64,000 nucleotides of DNA from Diplolepis rosae. Lineage: Eukaryota; Arthropoda; Insecta; Hymenoptera; Diplolepididae. The notes under the pieces are model-generated. The model was given only the letters and a program-made list of their open reading frames with translations, was not told the DNA's origin and did not search any database. Below are positions 46,474 to 61,640 of the stretch, piece by piece (within the stretch, counting starts at the first letter, position 1; each line of letters begins with the position of its first letter). Where the stretch lies: the NCBI GenBank assembly GCA_030998225.1, contig JAPYXD010000713.1:1240001-1304000 (forward strand), in the 5' to 3' direction. Position numbers and translations under genes: made by a program.

Positions 46474-48657
46474 ATAGTATGTTAACATTTTTTCTTCTCG
46501 TTAAGCTAAAAACTGTTATTTTTATATTTGATATTTTTGATGATACACGATTCGATATTGAAAAAAACGAAAAAAGCAAGCAATAAAACTTTTTGTTTAA
46601 CATACGAAAATGCGAATACTTTTTTTAGGATTTCGACAAAATGCTTTTTTTTAGGTTCGACACTAGACAATATGCAAACAGTGCATTATATGTGAACATT
46701 TTCACTTCTCGTGACGCAAAAAACTGTTATTCTGGTATTTGACATTTTCGATAATAGACGATTCAATATAGTATGAAAAGATTAAACCGAACAATATAAC
46801 TTCGTGCTTAACCTACTAAAATGTAAATACGATTTTTCAGTTTATTAAGGATGCACGTTTCAAGTGTCGATACTAAAAATTACTAAAACATTGCGTAGTA
46901 TGTGATCTTTTTACTTCTCGTGATGCTAAAAACAGTTATTTTTATATTTGATATTTTTGATGATACACGATTCGATATAGAAAAAAACGAAAAAAGCAAG
47001 CAATAAAACTTTTTGTTTAACATACGAAAATGCGAATACTTTTTTTAGGATTTCGACAAAATGCTTCTTCAGGTTCGACACTAGACAATATACAAACATT
47101 GCGTAGTATGTGAACATTTTTACTTCTCGTGACGCTAAAAACTGTTATTCTGGTATTTGACATTTTCGATAATACACGATTCCATATAGTATGAAAAGAT
47201 TAAACCGAGCAATATAACTTCGTGCTTAATCTACGAAAATGTAAATACGATTTTTCAGTTTATTAAGCATGCACGTTTCAAGTGTCGATACTAAAAATTA
47301 CTAAAACATTGCATAGTATGTGAACCTTTTTACTTCTCGTGATGCTAAAAACAGTTACTCGCATATTTGATATGTTTGATAATACACGATTCAATATAGC
47401 AAAAAACGAAGAAAGCAAGCAATAAAACTTTTTGTTTAACATACGAAAATGCGAATACGATTTTTAGCCTTTTGACAAAATAGACAATATACAAACATTG
47501 CATAATATGTGAACATTTTTTGCTTCTCGTGAAGCTAAAAACTGTTATTTTTATATTTGATATTTTTGATGATACACTATTCGATATAGAAAAAAACGAA
47601 AAAAGCAAGCAATAAAACTTTTATTTTAACATACGAAAATGCGAATACGATTGTTAGGATTTCGACAAAATGCTTTTTTTAGGTTCGGCACTAGACAATA
47701 TGCAAACATAGCATAATATGTGAATATCCTCACTTCACGTGATGGTAAAAACAGTTACTCGCTTATTTGATATTTTTGATAATATACGATTCAGTATAGC
47801 ATGAAAAGGTGAAACCGAAGAACATAACTTCGTGCTTAACCTACGAAAATGTAAATACGATTTTTCAGATTATTAAGCATGCACGTTTCAAGATTCGATT
47901 CTAAAAATTACTAAAACATTGTGTAATATGTGAACATTTTTACTTCTCGTGAAGCTTATAACTGTTATTTTCGTATTTGACAACTTCAATAATACACGAT
48001 TCAATATAGCATGAAAAGATGAAACCGAAAAATATAACTTCGTGCTTAACCTACGAAAATGTAAACACAATTTTTCAGTTTATGAAGCATGCACGTTTCA
48101 AGGTTTGAAAATAACATCACTAAAACATTGCGTAAGTTGTGAACATTTTTACTTCTCGTGATGCTAAAAACAGTTATTCGCATATTTGATATTTTTGATA
48201 GTACACGATTCAATATAGCATAAAAGGATGAAAGCGAACAATAAAAATTCTTGTTTAACATACGAAAATGCGAATACGATTTTTAGGTTTTTGACAAAAT
48301 TCACTTTTTTAGGTTCGACACCAGACAATATACAAACATTGCATAATATGTGAACATTTTCACTTCTCGTGACGCTAAAACCTGTTATTCTGGTATTTGA
48401 CATCTTCGATAATACACGATTCAATATAGCATGAAAAGATGAAACCGAACAATATAACATCGTGCTTAAGCTACGAAAATGTAAATACGATTTTTCAGTT
48501 TATTATGCATGCACGTTTCCAGGTTCGAAACCAATCCTTACTCAAACATTGCGTAGTATGTTAACATTTTTTCTTACCGTGAAGCTAATAACTGTTATTC
48601 TCATATTTGGCAACTTCAATCATACACGATTTAATATAGCAAAAAACGAAGAAAGCA
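46474..48657 (+). repeat. higher-order block 2, copy 2
   Basis: This is the partner of 40815-43000. Small differences include CTTCTTCAGG replacing a T run at about 47064 and a one-base difference in the T run near 47517. Confidence 0.75.
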
Positions 48658-51600
48658 AAAAATAAAACTTCTTGTTTAACATACGAAAATGCGAATACGA
48701 TTTTTAGGTTTTTGACAAAATTCACGTTTTCAGGTTCGACACTAGACAATATGCAAACATTGCATTATATGTGAACATTTTCACTTCTCGTGACGCTAAA
48801 AACTGTTATTCTGGTATTTGACATTTTCGATAATACACGATTCAATATAGCAAAAAACGAAGAAAGCAAACAATAAAACTTTTTGTTTAACATTCGAAAA
48901 TGCGAATACGATTTTTAGGTTTTTGTTCAAATTCACTTTTTTAGGTTCGACACTAGACAATAAACAAACATTGCATAATATGTGAACATTTTTACTTCTC
49001 GTGAAGCTAAAACCTGTTATGCTGGTATTTGACATCTTCGATAATACACGATTCATTATAGCATGAAAAGATGAAACCGAACAATATAACTTCGTGCTTA
49101 ACCTACGAAAATATAAATACGATTTTTCAGTTTATTAAGCATGCACGTTTCAAGGTTCGTAACCAAACTTTACTCAAACATTGCGTAGTATGTTAACATC
49201 TTTACTTCTCGTGATGCTAAAAACAGTTACTCGCATATTTGATATGTTTGATAATACACGATTCAATATAGCATAAAAGGATGAAAGCGAACAATAAAAC
49301 TTCTTGTTTAACATACGAAAATGCGAATACGATTTTTAGGTTTTTGACAAAATTCACTTTTTCAGGTACTACACTAGACAATATGCAAACATTGCATTAT
49401 ATGTGAACATTTTTACTTCTCGTGACGCTAAAAACTGTTATTCTGGTATTTGACATCTTCGATAATACACGATTCAATATAGCATGAAAAGATGAAAGCG
49501 AACAATATAACTTCGGGCTTAACCTACGAAAGTATAAATACGATTTTTCAGTTTATTAAGCATGCACGTTTCAAGGTTCGTAACCAAACTTTACTCAAAC
49601 ATTGCGTAGTATGTGAACATCTTTACTTCTCGTGATGCTAAAAACAGTTACTCGCATATTTGATATTTTTGATAGTACACGATTCAATATAGCATAACAG
49701 GATGAAAGCGAACAATAAAAATTCTTGTTTAACATACGAAAATGCGAATACGATTTTTAGGTTTTTGACAAAATTCACTTTTATAGGTTCGACACTAGAC
49801 AATATACAAACATTGCATAATATGTGAACATTTTTGCTTCTCGTGAAGCTAAAAACTGTTATTTTTATATTTGATATTTTTGATGATACACGATTCGATA
49901 TAGTATGAAAAGATTAAACCGAACAATATAACTTCGTGCTTAACCTACTAAAATGTAAATACGATTTTTCAGTTTATTAAGCATGCACGTTTCAAGGTTC
50001 GAAACTAAACATTACTTCTCGTGAAGCTAAAAAGTGTTATTTTTATATTTCATATTTTTTGATGATACACAATTCGATATAGAAAAAAACGAAAAAAGCA
50101 AGCAATAAAACTTTTTGTTTAACATACGAAAATGCGAATACTTTTTTTAGGATTTCGACAAAATGCTTTATTTTGGGTTCGACACTAGACAATATGCAAA
50201 CATATTATAATATGTGAATATCTTCACTTCTCGTGAGGGTAAAAACAGTTACTCGCATATTTGATATTTTTGATAATACACGATTCAATATAGCATGAAA
50301 AGATGAAACCGAAAAACATAACTTCGTGCTTAATCTACGAAGATGTAAATACGATTTTTCAGTTTATTAAGCATGCACGTTTCAAGTGTCGATACTAAAA
50401 ATTACTAAAACATTGCATAGTATGTGAACCTTTTTACTTCTCGTGATGCTAAAAACAGTTACTCGCATATTTGATATGTTTGATAATACACGATTCAATA
50501 TAGCAAAAAACGAAGAAAGCAAGCAATAAAACTTTTTGTTTAACATACGAAAATGCGAATACTTTTTTTAGGATTTCGACAAAATGCTTTTTTTTAGGTT
50601 CGACACTAGACAATATGCAAACATTGCATTATATGTGAACATTTTCACTTCTCGTGACGCTAAAAACTGTTATTCTGGTATTTGACATTTTCGATAATAC
50701 ACGATTCAATATAGTATGAAAAGATTAAACCGAACAATATAACTTCGTGCTTAACCTACTAAAATGTAAATACGATTTTTCAGTTTATTAAGGATGCACG
50801 TTTCAAGTGTCGATACTAAAAATTACTAAAACATTGCGTAGTATGTGATAATTTTTACTTCTCGTGAAGCTAAAAACTGTTATTTTTATATTTGATATTT
50901 TTGATGATACACGATTCGATATAGAAAAAAACGAAAAAAGCAAGCAATAAAACTTTTTGTTTAACATACGAAAATGCGAATACTTTTTTTAGGATTTCGA
51001 CAAAATGCTTTTTTTTAGGTTCGACACTAGACAATATGCAAACATTGCATTATATGTGAACATTTTCACTTCTCGTGACGCTAAAAACTGTTATTCTGGT
51101 ATTTGACATTTTCGATAATAGACGATTCAATATAGTATGAAAAGATTAAACCGAACAATATAACTTCGTGCTTAACCTACTAAAATGTAAATACGATTTT
51201 TCAGTTTATTAAGCATGCACGTTTCAAGTGTCGATACTAAAAATTACTAAAACATTGCGTAGTATGTGAACCTTTTTACTTCTCGTGATGCTAAAAACTG
51301 TTATTTTTATATTTGATATTTTTGATGATACACGATTCGATATAGAAAAAAACGAAAAAAGCACTCAATAAAACTTTTTGTTTAACATACGAAAATGCGA
51401 ATACTTTTTTAGGATTTCGGCAAAATGCTTCTTCAGGTTCGACACTAGACAATATACAAACATTGCGTAGTATGTGAACATTTTTACTTCTCGTGACGCT
51501 AAAAACTGTTATTCTGGTATTTGACATTTTCGATAATACACGATTCCATATAGTATGAAAAGATTAAACCGAGCAATATAACTTCGTGCTTAATCTACGA

Positions 51601-52185
51601 AAATGTAAATACGATTTTTCAGTTTATTAAGCATGCACGTTTCAAGTGTCGATACTAAAAATTACTAAAACATTGCATAGTATGTGAACCTTTTTACTTC
51701 TCGTGATGCTAAAAACAGTTACTCGCATATTTGATATGTTTGATAATACACGATTCAATATAGCAAAAAACGAAGAAAGCAAGCAATAAAACTTTTTGTT
51801 TAACATACGAAAATGCGAATACGATTTTTAGGTTTTTGACAAAATTCACTTTTTCAGGTACTACACTAGACAATATGCAAACATTGCATTATATGTGAAC
51901 ATTTTTACTTCTTGTGAAGCTAAAAACTGTTATTCTGGTATTTGACATATTAGATAATACACGATTCAATATAGTATGAAAAGATTAAACCGAACAATAT
52001 AACTTCGTGCTTAACCTACGAAAATGTAAATACGATTTTTCAGTTTATTAAGCATGCACGTTTCAAGGTTCGAAACTAAACATTACTGAAATATTGCGTA
52101 GTATGTGAACATTTTTGCTTCTCGTGAAGCTAAAAACTGTTATTTTTATATTTGATATTTTTGATGATACACGATTCGATATAGA

Positions 52186-52215
52186 AAAAAACGATTTGTG
52201 ATGTGAATATCTTCA
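52186..52215 (+). repeat. deleted monomer type 2 (ACGATTTGTGATGTG junction), copy 1 of 6
   Basis: The class C text GAAAAAAACG jumps directly to ATTTGTGATGTGAATATC, deleting roughly 125 bp of the monomer. The identical junction occurs at 53750, 54876, 55792, 57571 and 59610. It appears only in the distal third of the array, always followed by CGTGAGGGTAAAAAC, so all six copies descend from one deletion by amplification. Confidence 0.8.
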
Positions 52216-55200
52216 CTTCTCGTGAGGGTAAAAACAGTTACTCGCATATTTGAAATTTTTGATAATACACGATTCAATATAGCATAAAAAGGTGAAACCG
52301 AATAATATAACTTCGTGCTTAACCTACACAAATTTAAATACGATTTTGCAGTTTATTAAGCATGCACGTTTCAAGGTTCGAAACCAAACATTACTCAAAC
52401 ATTGCGTAGTATGTGATCATTTTTACTTCCCGTGAAGCTAATAACTGTTATTCTCGTATTTGACAACTTCGATCATACACGATTCAATATAGCAAAAAAC
52501 GAAGAAAGCAAACAATAAAACTTTTTGTTTAAAATACGAAAATGCGAATACGATTTTTAGGTTTTTGACAGAATTTACTTTTTTAGGTTCGACACGAGAC
52601 TATATACAAACATTGCATAGTATGTGAAAATTTTTACTTCTCGTGAAGCTAATAACTGTTATTCTCGTATTTGACAACTTCGATAATAAACGATTCAATA
52701 TAGCATGAAAAGATGAAACCGAAAAATATAACTTCGTGCTTAATCTACGAAAATGTAAATACGATTTTTCAGTTTATTAAGCATGCACGTTTCAAGTGTC
52801 GATACTAAAAATTACTAAAACATTGCGTAGTATGTGAACCTTTTTACTTCTCGTGATGCTAAAAACAGTTACTCGCATATTTGATATGTTTGATAATACA
52901 CGATTTAATATAGCATAAAAGGATGAAAGCGAACAATAAAACTTCTTGTTTAACATACGAAAATGCGAATACGATTTTTAGGTTTTTGACAAAATTCACT
53001 TTTTTAGGTTCGACACTAGACAATATACAAACATTGCATAATATGTGAACATTTTTACTTCTCGTGAAGCTAAAAACTGTTATTTTTATATTTGATATTT
53101 TTGATGATACACGATTCGATATAGAAAAAAACGAAAAAAGCAAGCAATAAAACTTTTTGTTTAACATACGAAAATGCGAATACGATTTTTAGGTTTATGA
53201 CAAAATTCACTTTTTTAGGTTCGACACTAGACAATATACAAACATTGCGTAGTATGTGAACATTTTTACTTCTCGTGACGCTAAAAACTGTTATTCTGGT
53301 ATTTGACATTTTCGATAATACACGATTCCATATAGTATGAAAAGATTAAACCGAGCAATATAACTTCGTGCTTAATCTACGAAAATGTAAATACGATTTT
53401 TCAGTTTATTAAGCATGCACGTTTCAAGTGTCGATACTAAAAATTACTAAAACATTGCATAGTATGTGAACCTTTTTACTTCTCGTGATGCTAAAAACAG
53501 TTACTCGCATATTTGATATGTTTGATAATACACGATTCAATATAGCAAAAAACGAAGAAAGCAAGCAATAAAACTTTTTGTTTAACATACGAAAATGCGA
53601 ATACGATTTTTAGCCTTTTGACAAAATACTACACTAGACAATATGCAAACATTGCATTATATGTGAACATTTTTACTTCTCGTGACGCTAAAAACTGTTA
53701 TTTTTATATTTGATATTTTTGATGATACACGATTCGATATAGAAAAAAACGATTTGTGATGTGAATATCTTCACTTCTCGTGAGGGTAAAAACAGTTACT
53801 CGCATATTTGATATTTTTGATAATACACGATTCAATATAGCATGAAATGATAAAACCGAATAATATAACTTCGTGCTTAACCTACGAAAATGAAAAACAA
53901 TTTTTCAGTTTATTAAGCATGCACGTTTCAAGGTTTGAAAATAACATCACTAAAACATTGCATAATATGTGAACATTTTTACTTCTCGTGAAGCTAAAAA
54001 CTGTTATTTTTATATTTGATATTTTTGATGATACATGATTCGATATAGAAAAAAACGAAAAAAGCAATCAATAAAACTTTTTGGTTAACATACGAAAATG
54101 CGAATACGATTTTTAGGATTTCGACAAAATGCTTTATTTTGGGTTCGACACTAGACAATATGCAAACATAGCATAATATGTGAAAATCTTCACATCTCGT
54201 GAGGGTAAAAACAGTTACTCGCATATTTGATATTTTTGATGATACACAATTCGATATAGAAAAAAACGAAAAAAGCAAGCAATAAAACTTTTTGTTTAAC
54301 ATACGAAAATGCGAATACGATTTTTAGGTTTATGACAAAATTCACTTTTTTAGGTTCGACACTAGACAATATACAAACATTGCATTATATGTGAACATTT
54401 TCACTTCTCGTGACGCTAAAAACTGTTATTCTGGTATTTGACATTTTCGATAATACACGATTCAATATAGTATGAAAAGTTTAAACCGAACAATATAACT
54501 TCGTGCTTAACCTACGCAAATGTAAATACGATTTTGCAGTTTATTAAGCATGCACGTTTCAAGTGTCGATACTAAAAATTACTAAAACATTGCATAGTAT
54601 GTGAACCTTTTTACTTCTCGTGATGCTAAAAACAGTTACTCGCATATTTGATATGTTTGATAATACACGATTCAATATAGCAAAAAACGAAGAAAGCAAG
54701 CAATAAAACTTTTTGTTTAACATACGAAAATGCGAATACGATTTTTAGCCTTTTGACAAAATAGACAATATACAAACATTGCATAATATGTGAACATTTT
54801 TGCTTCTCGTGAAGCTAAAAACTGTTATTTTTATATTTGATATTTTTGATGATACACGATTCGATATAGAAAAAAACGATTTGTGATGTGAATATCTTCA
54901 CTTCTCGTGAGGGTAAAAACAGTTACTCGCATATTTGATATTTTTGATAGTACACGATTCAATATAGCATAAAAGGATGAAAGCGAACAATAAAACTTCG
55001 TGCTTAACCTACGAAAATGAAAAACAATTTTTCAGTTTATTAAGCATGCACGTTTCAAGGTTTGAAAATAACATCACTAAAACATTGCATAATATGTGAA
55101 CATTTTTACTTCTCGTGAAGCTAAAAACTGTTATTTTTATATTTGATATTTTTGATGATACATGATTCGATATAGAAAAAAACGAAAAAAGCAAGCAATA

Positions 55201-58200
55201 AAACTTTTTGTTTAACATACGAAAATGCGAATACGATTTTTAGGTTTATGACAAAATTCACTTTTTTAGGTTCGACACTAGACAATATACAAACATTGCA
55301 TTATATGTGAACATTTTCACTTCTCGTGACGCTAAAAACTGTTATTCTGGTATTTGACATTTTCGATAATACACGATTCCATATAGTATGAAAAGATTAA
55401 ACCGAGCAATATAACTTCGTGCTTAATCTACGAAAATGTAAATACGATTTTTCAGTTTATTAAGCATGCACGTTTCAAGTGTCGATACTAAAAATTACTA
55501 AAACATTGCATAGTATGTGAACCTTTTTACTTCTCGTGATGCTAAAAACAGTTACTCGCATATTTGATATGTTTGATAATACACGATTCAATATAGCAAA
55601 AAACGAAGAAAGCAAGCAATAAAACTTTTTGTTTAACATACGAAAATGCGAATACGATTTTTAGCCTTTTGACAAAATAGACAATATACAAACATTGCAT
55701 AATATGTGAACATTTTTGCTTCTCGTGAAGCTAAAAACTGTTATTTCTATATTTGATATTTTTGATGATACACGATTCGATATAGAAAAAAACGATTTGT
55801 GATGTGAATATCTTCACTTCTCGTGAGGGTAAAAACAGTTACTCGCATATTTGATATTTTTGATAGTACACGATTCAATATAGCATGAAATGATAAAACC
55901 GAATAATATAACTTCGTGCTTAACCTACGAAAATGAAAAACAATTTTTCAGTTTATTAAGCATGCACGTTTCAAGGTTTGAAAATAACATCACTAAAACA
56001 TTGCATAATATGTGAACATTTTTACTTCTCGTGAAGCTAAAAACTGTTATTCGCATATTTGGCAACTTCGATAATTCACAATTCAATATAGCATGAAAAG
56101 ATGAAACCGAACAATATAACTTCGTACTTAACCTACGAAAGTGTACATACGATTTTTCAGTTTATTATGCATGCACGTTTCCAGGTTCGAAACCAATCCT
56201 TACTCAAACATTGCGTAGTATGTTAACATTTTTTCTTACCGTGAAGCTAATAACTGTTATTCTCGTATTTGACAACTTCGATCATACACGATTCAATATA
56301 GCAAAAAACGAAGAAAGCAAACAATAAAACTTCTTGTTTAACATACGAAAATGCGAATACGATTTTTATGTTTTTGACAATTTTCACTTTTTCAGGTTCG
56401 ACACTAGACAATATGCAAACAGTGCATTATATGTGAACATTTTCACATCTCGTGACGCTAAAAACTGTTATTCTGGTATTTTACATTTTCGATAATACAC
56501 GATTCAATATAGTATGAAAAGATTAAACCGAATAATATAACTTCGTGCTTAACCTACGAAAATGTAAATACGATTTTTCAGTTTATTAAGCATGCACGTT
56601 TCAAGTGTCGATACTAAAAATTACTAAAACATTGCGTAGTATGTGATCTTTTTACTTCTCGTGATGCTAAAAACAGTTATTTTTATATTTGATATTTTTG
56701 ATGATACACGATTCGATATAGAAAAAAACGAAAAAAGCAAGCAATAAAACTTTTTGTTTAACATACGAAAATGCGAATACTTTTTTTAGGATTTCGACAA
56801 AATGCTTTTTTTTAGGTTCGACACTAGACAATATGCAAACATAGCATAATATGTGAATATCTTCACTTCTCGTGATGGTAAAAACAGTTACTCGCATATT
56901 TGATATTTTTGATGATACACAATTCGATATAGAAAAAAACGAAAAAAGCAAGCAATAAAACTTTTTGTTTAACATACGAAAATGCGAATACGATTTTTAG
57001 GTTTATGACAAAATTCACTTTTTTAGGTTCGACACTAGACAATATACAAACATTGCGTAGTATGTGAACATTTTTACTTCTCGTGACGCTAAAAACTGTT
57101 ATTCTGGTATTTGACATTTTCGATAATACACGATTCCATATAGTATGAAAAGATTAAACCGAGCAATATAACTTCGTGCTTAATCTACGAAAATGTAAAT
57201 ACGATTTTTCAGTTTATTAAGCATGCACGTTTCAAGTGTCGATACTAAAAATTACTAAAACATTGCATAGTATGTGAACCTTTTTACTTCTCGTGATGCT
57301 AAAAACAGTTACTCGCATATTTGATATGTTTGATAATACACGATTCAATATAGCAAAAAACGAAGAAAGCAAGCAATAAAACTTTTTGTTTAACATACGA
57401 AAATGCGAATACGATTTTTAGGTTTTTGACAAAATTCACTTTATTAGGTTCGACACTAGACAATATACAAACATTGCATAATATGTGAACATTTTTACTT
57501 CTCGTGAAGCTAAAAACTGTTATTTTTATATTTGATATTTTTGATGATACACGATTCGATATAGAAAAAAACGATTTGTGATGTGAATATCTTCACTTCT
57601 CGTGAGGGTAAAAACAGTTACTCGCATATTTGAAATTTTTGATAATACACGATTCAATATAGCATGAAAAGGTGAAACCGAATAATATAACTTCGTGCTT
57701 AACCTACACAAATGTAAATACGATTTTGCAGTTTATTAAGCATGCACGTTTCAAGGTTCGAAACCAAACATTACTCAAACATTGCGTAGTATGTGATCAT
57801 TTTTACTTCCCGTGAAGCTAATAACTGTTATTCTCGTATTTGACAACTTCGATCATACACGATTCAATATAGCAAAAAACGAAGAAAGCAAACAATAAAA
57901 CTTTTTGTTTAAAATACGAAAATGCGAATACGATTTTTAGGTTTTTGACAAAATTCACTTTTTTAGGTTCGACACTAGACAATATACAAACATTGCATAA
58001 TATGTGAACATTTTTACTTCTCGTGAATTACTGAAATATTGCGTAGTATGTGAACATTTTTCCTTCTTGTGAAGCTAATAACTGTTATTCTGGTATTTGA
58101 CACCTTCGGTAACACACGATTCAATATAGCAAAAAACGAAAAAAGCAATCAATAAAACTTTTTGTTTAACATACGAAAATGCGAATACGATTTTTAGGTT

Positions 58201-60339
58201 TTTGACAGAATTTACTTTTTTAGGTTCGACACCAGACTATATACAAACATTGCATAGTATGTGAAAATTTTTACTTCTCGTGACGCTAAAAACTGTTATT
58301 CTCGTATATGACATCTTCGATAATACACGATTCAATATAGCATGAAAAGATGAAATCGAAAAATATAACTTCGTGCTTAATCTACGAAAATGTAAATACG
58401 ATTTTTCAGTTTATTAAGCATGCACGTTTCAAGTGTCGATACTAAAAATTACTAAAACATTGCGTAGTATGTGAACCTTTTTACTTCTCGTGACGCTAAA
58501 AACTGTTATTCTAGTATTTGAAATTTTCGATAATACACGATTCCATATGGTATGAAAAGATTAAACCGAGCAATATAACTTCGTTCTTAATCTACGATAA
58601 TGTAAATACGATTTTTCAGTTTATTAAGCATGCACGTTTCAAGTGTCGATACTAAAAATTACTAAAACATTGCGTAGTATGTGAACCTTTTTACTTCTCG
58701 TGATGCTAAAAACAGTTACTCGCATATTTGATATGTTTGATAATACACGATTTAATATAGCATAAAAGGATGAAAGCGAACAATAAAACTTCTTGTTTAA
58801 CATACGAAAATGCGAATACGATTTTTAGGTTTTTGACAAAATTCACATTTTTAGGTTCGACACTAGACAATATACAAACATTGCGTAGTATGTGAACATT
58901 TTTACTTCTCGTGAAGCTAAAAACTGTTATTTTTATATTTGATATTTTTGATGATACACGATTCAATATAGCAAAAAACGAAAAAAGCAATCAATAAAAC
59001 TTTTTGTTTAACATACGAAAATGCGAATACGATTTTTAGGATTTCGACAAAATGCTTTATTTTGGGTTCGACACTAGACAATATGCAAACATATTATAAT
59101 ATGTGAATATCTTCACTTCTCGTGAGGGTAAAAACAGTTACTCGCATATTTGATATTATTGATAATACACGATTCAATATAGCATGAAAAGATGAAACCG
59201 AAAAACATAACTTCGTGCTTAATCTACGAAGATGTAAATACGATTTTTCAGTTTATTAGGCATGCACGATTCAAGTGTCGATACTAAAAATTACTAAAAC
59301 ATTGCATAGTATGTGAACCTTTTTACTTCTCGTGATGCTAAAAACAGTTACTCGCATATTTGATATGTTTGATAATACACGATTCAATATAGCAAAAAAC
59401 GAAGAAAGCAAGCAATAAAACTTCTTGTTTAACATACGAAAATGCGAATACGATTTTTAGGTTTTTGACAAAATTCACTTTTATAGGTTCGACACTAGAC
59501 AATATACAAACATTGCATAATATGTGAACATTTTTGCTTCTCGTGAAGCTAAAAACTGTTATTTTTATATTTGATATTTTTGATGATACACGATTCGATA
59601 TAGAAAAAAACGATTTGTGATGTGAATATCTTCACTTCTCGTGAGGGTAAAAACAGTTACTCGCATATTTGAAATTTTTGATAATACACGATTCAATATA
59701 GCATAAAAAGGTGAAACCGAATAATATAACTTCGTGCTTAACCTACACAAATGTAAATACGATTTTGCAGTTTATTAAGCATGCACGTTTCAAGGTTCGA
59801 AACCAAACATTACTCAAACATTGCGTAGTATGTGATCATTTTTACTTCCCGTGAAGCTAATAACTGTTATTCTCGTATTTGACAACTTCGATCATACACG
59901 ATTCAATATAGCAAAAAACGAAGAAAGCAAACAATAAAACTTTTTGTTTAAAATACGAAAATGCGAATACGATTTTTAGGTTTTTGACAAAATTCACTTT
60001 TTCAGGTTCGACACTAGACAATATGCAAACATTGCATTATATGTGAACATTTTCACTTCTCGTGACGCTAAAAACTGTTATTCTGGTATTTGAAATTTTC
60101 GATAATACACGATTCCATATAGTATGAAAAGATTAAACCGAGCAATATAACTTCGTGCTTAATCTACGAAAATGTAAATACGATTTTTCAGTTTATTAAG
60201 CATGCACGTTTCAAGTGTCGATACTAAAAATTACTAAAACATTGCGTAGTATGTGAACCTTTTTACTTCTCGTGATGCTAAAAACAGTTACTCGCATATT
60301 TGATATGTTTGATAATACACGATTTAATATAGCATAAAA

Positions 60340-61640
60340 GGATGAAAGCGAACAATAAAACTTCTTGTTTAACATACGAAAATGCGAATACGATTTTTAG
60401 GTTTTTGACAAAATTCACTTTTTCAGGTTCGACACTAGACAATATGCAAACATTGCATTATATGTGAACATTTTCACTTCTCGTGACGCCAAACACAGTT
60501 ACTCGCATATTTGATATGTTTGATAATACACGATTTAATATAGCATAAAAGGATGAAAGCGAACAATAAAACTTCTTGTTTAACATACGAAAATGCGAAT
60601 ACCATTTTTAGGTTTTTGACAAAATTCACTTTTTCAGGTTCGACACTAGACAATATGCAAACATTGCATTATATGTGAACATTTTCACTTCTCGTGACGC
60701 TAAAAACTGTTATTCTGGTATTTTACATTTTCGATAATACACGATTCAATATAGCATAAAAGGATGAAAGCGAACAATAAAACTTCTTGTTTAACATACG
60801 AAAATGCGAATACTATTTTTAGATTTTTGACAAAATTCACTTTTTCAGGTTCGACACTAGACAATATGCAAACATTGCATTATATGTGAACATTGTCACT
60901 TCTCGTGACGCTAAAAACTGTTATTCTGGTATTTTACATTTTCGATAATACACGATTCCATATAGTATGAAAAGATTAAACCGAGCAATATAACTTCGTG
61001 CTTAATCTACTATAATGTAAATACGATTTTTCAGTTTATTAAGCATGCACGTTTCAAGAGTCGATACTAAAAATTACTAAAACATTGCGTAGTATGTGAA
61101 CCTTTTTACTTCTCGTGATGCTGAAAACAGTTACTCGCATATTTGATATGTTTGATAATACACGATTTAATATAGCATAAAAGGATGAAAGGGAACAATA
61201 AAACTTCTTGTTTAACATACGAAAATGCGAATACCACTTTTAGATTTTTGACAAAATTCACTTTTTCAGGTTCGACACTAGACAATATGCAAACATTGCA
61301 TTATATGTGAACATTTTCACTTCTCGTGACGCTAAAAACTGTTATTCTGGTATTTGACATCTTCGATAATACACGATTCAATATAGCATAAAAGGATGAA
61401 AGCGAACAATAAAACTTCTTGTTTAACATACGAAAATGCGAATACGATTTTTATGTTTTTGACAAAATTCACTTTTTCAGGTTCGACATATTCGGTCATA
61501 TGCAAACATTACATTATATGTGAACATTTTCACTTCTCGTGACGCTAAAAACTGTTATTCTGGTATTTGACTTCTTCGATAATACACGATTCAATATAGC
61601 ATAAAATGATGAAAGCGAACAATAAAACTTCTTGTTTAAC
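60340..61640 (+). repeat. local run dominated by class A monomers
   Basis: Here near-identical class A monomers with ACTTCTTGTTTAACATACG repeat at about 60361, 60571, 60781, 61202, 61412 and 61627. They are mostly 210-211 bp apart, with class B largely missing. This breaks the usual dimer alternation and points to recent local expansion. Confidence 0.65.
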
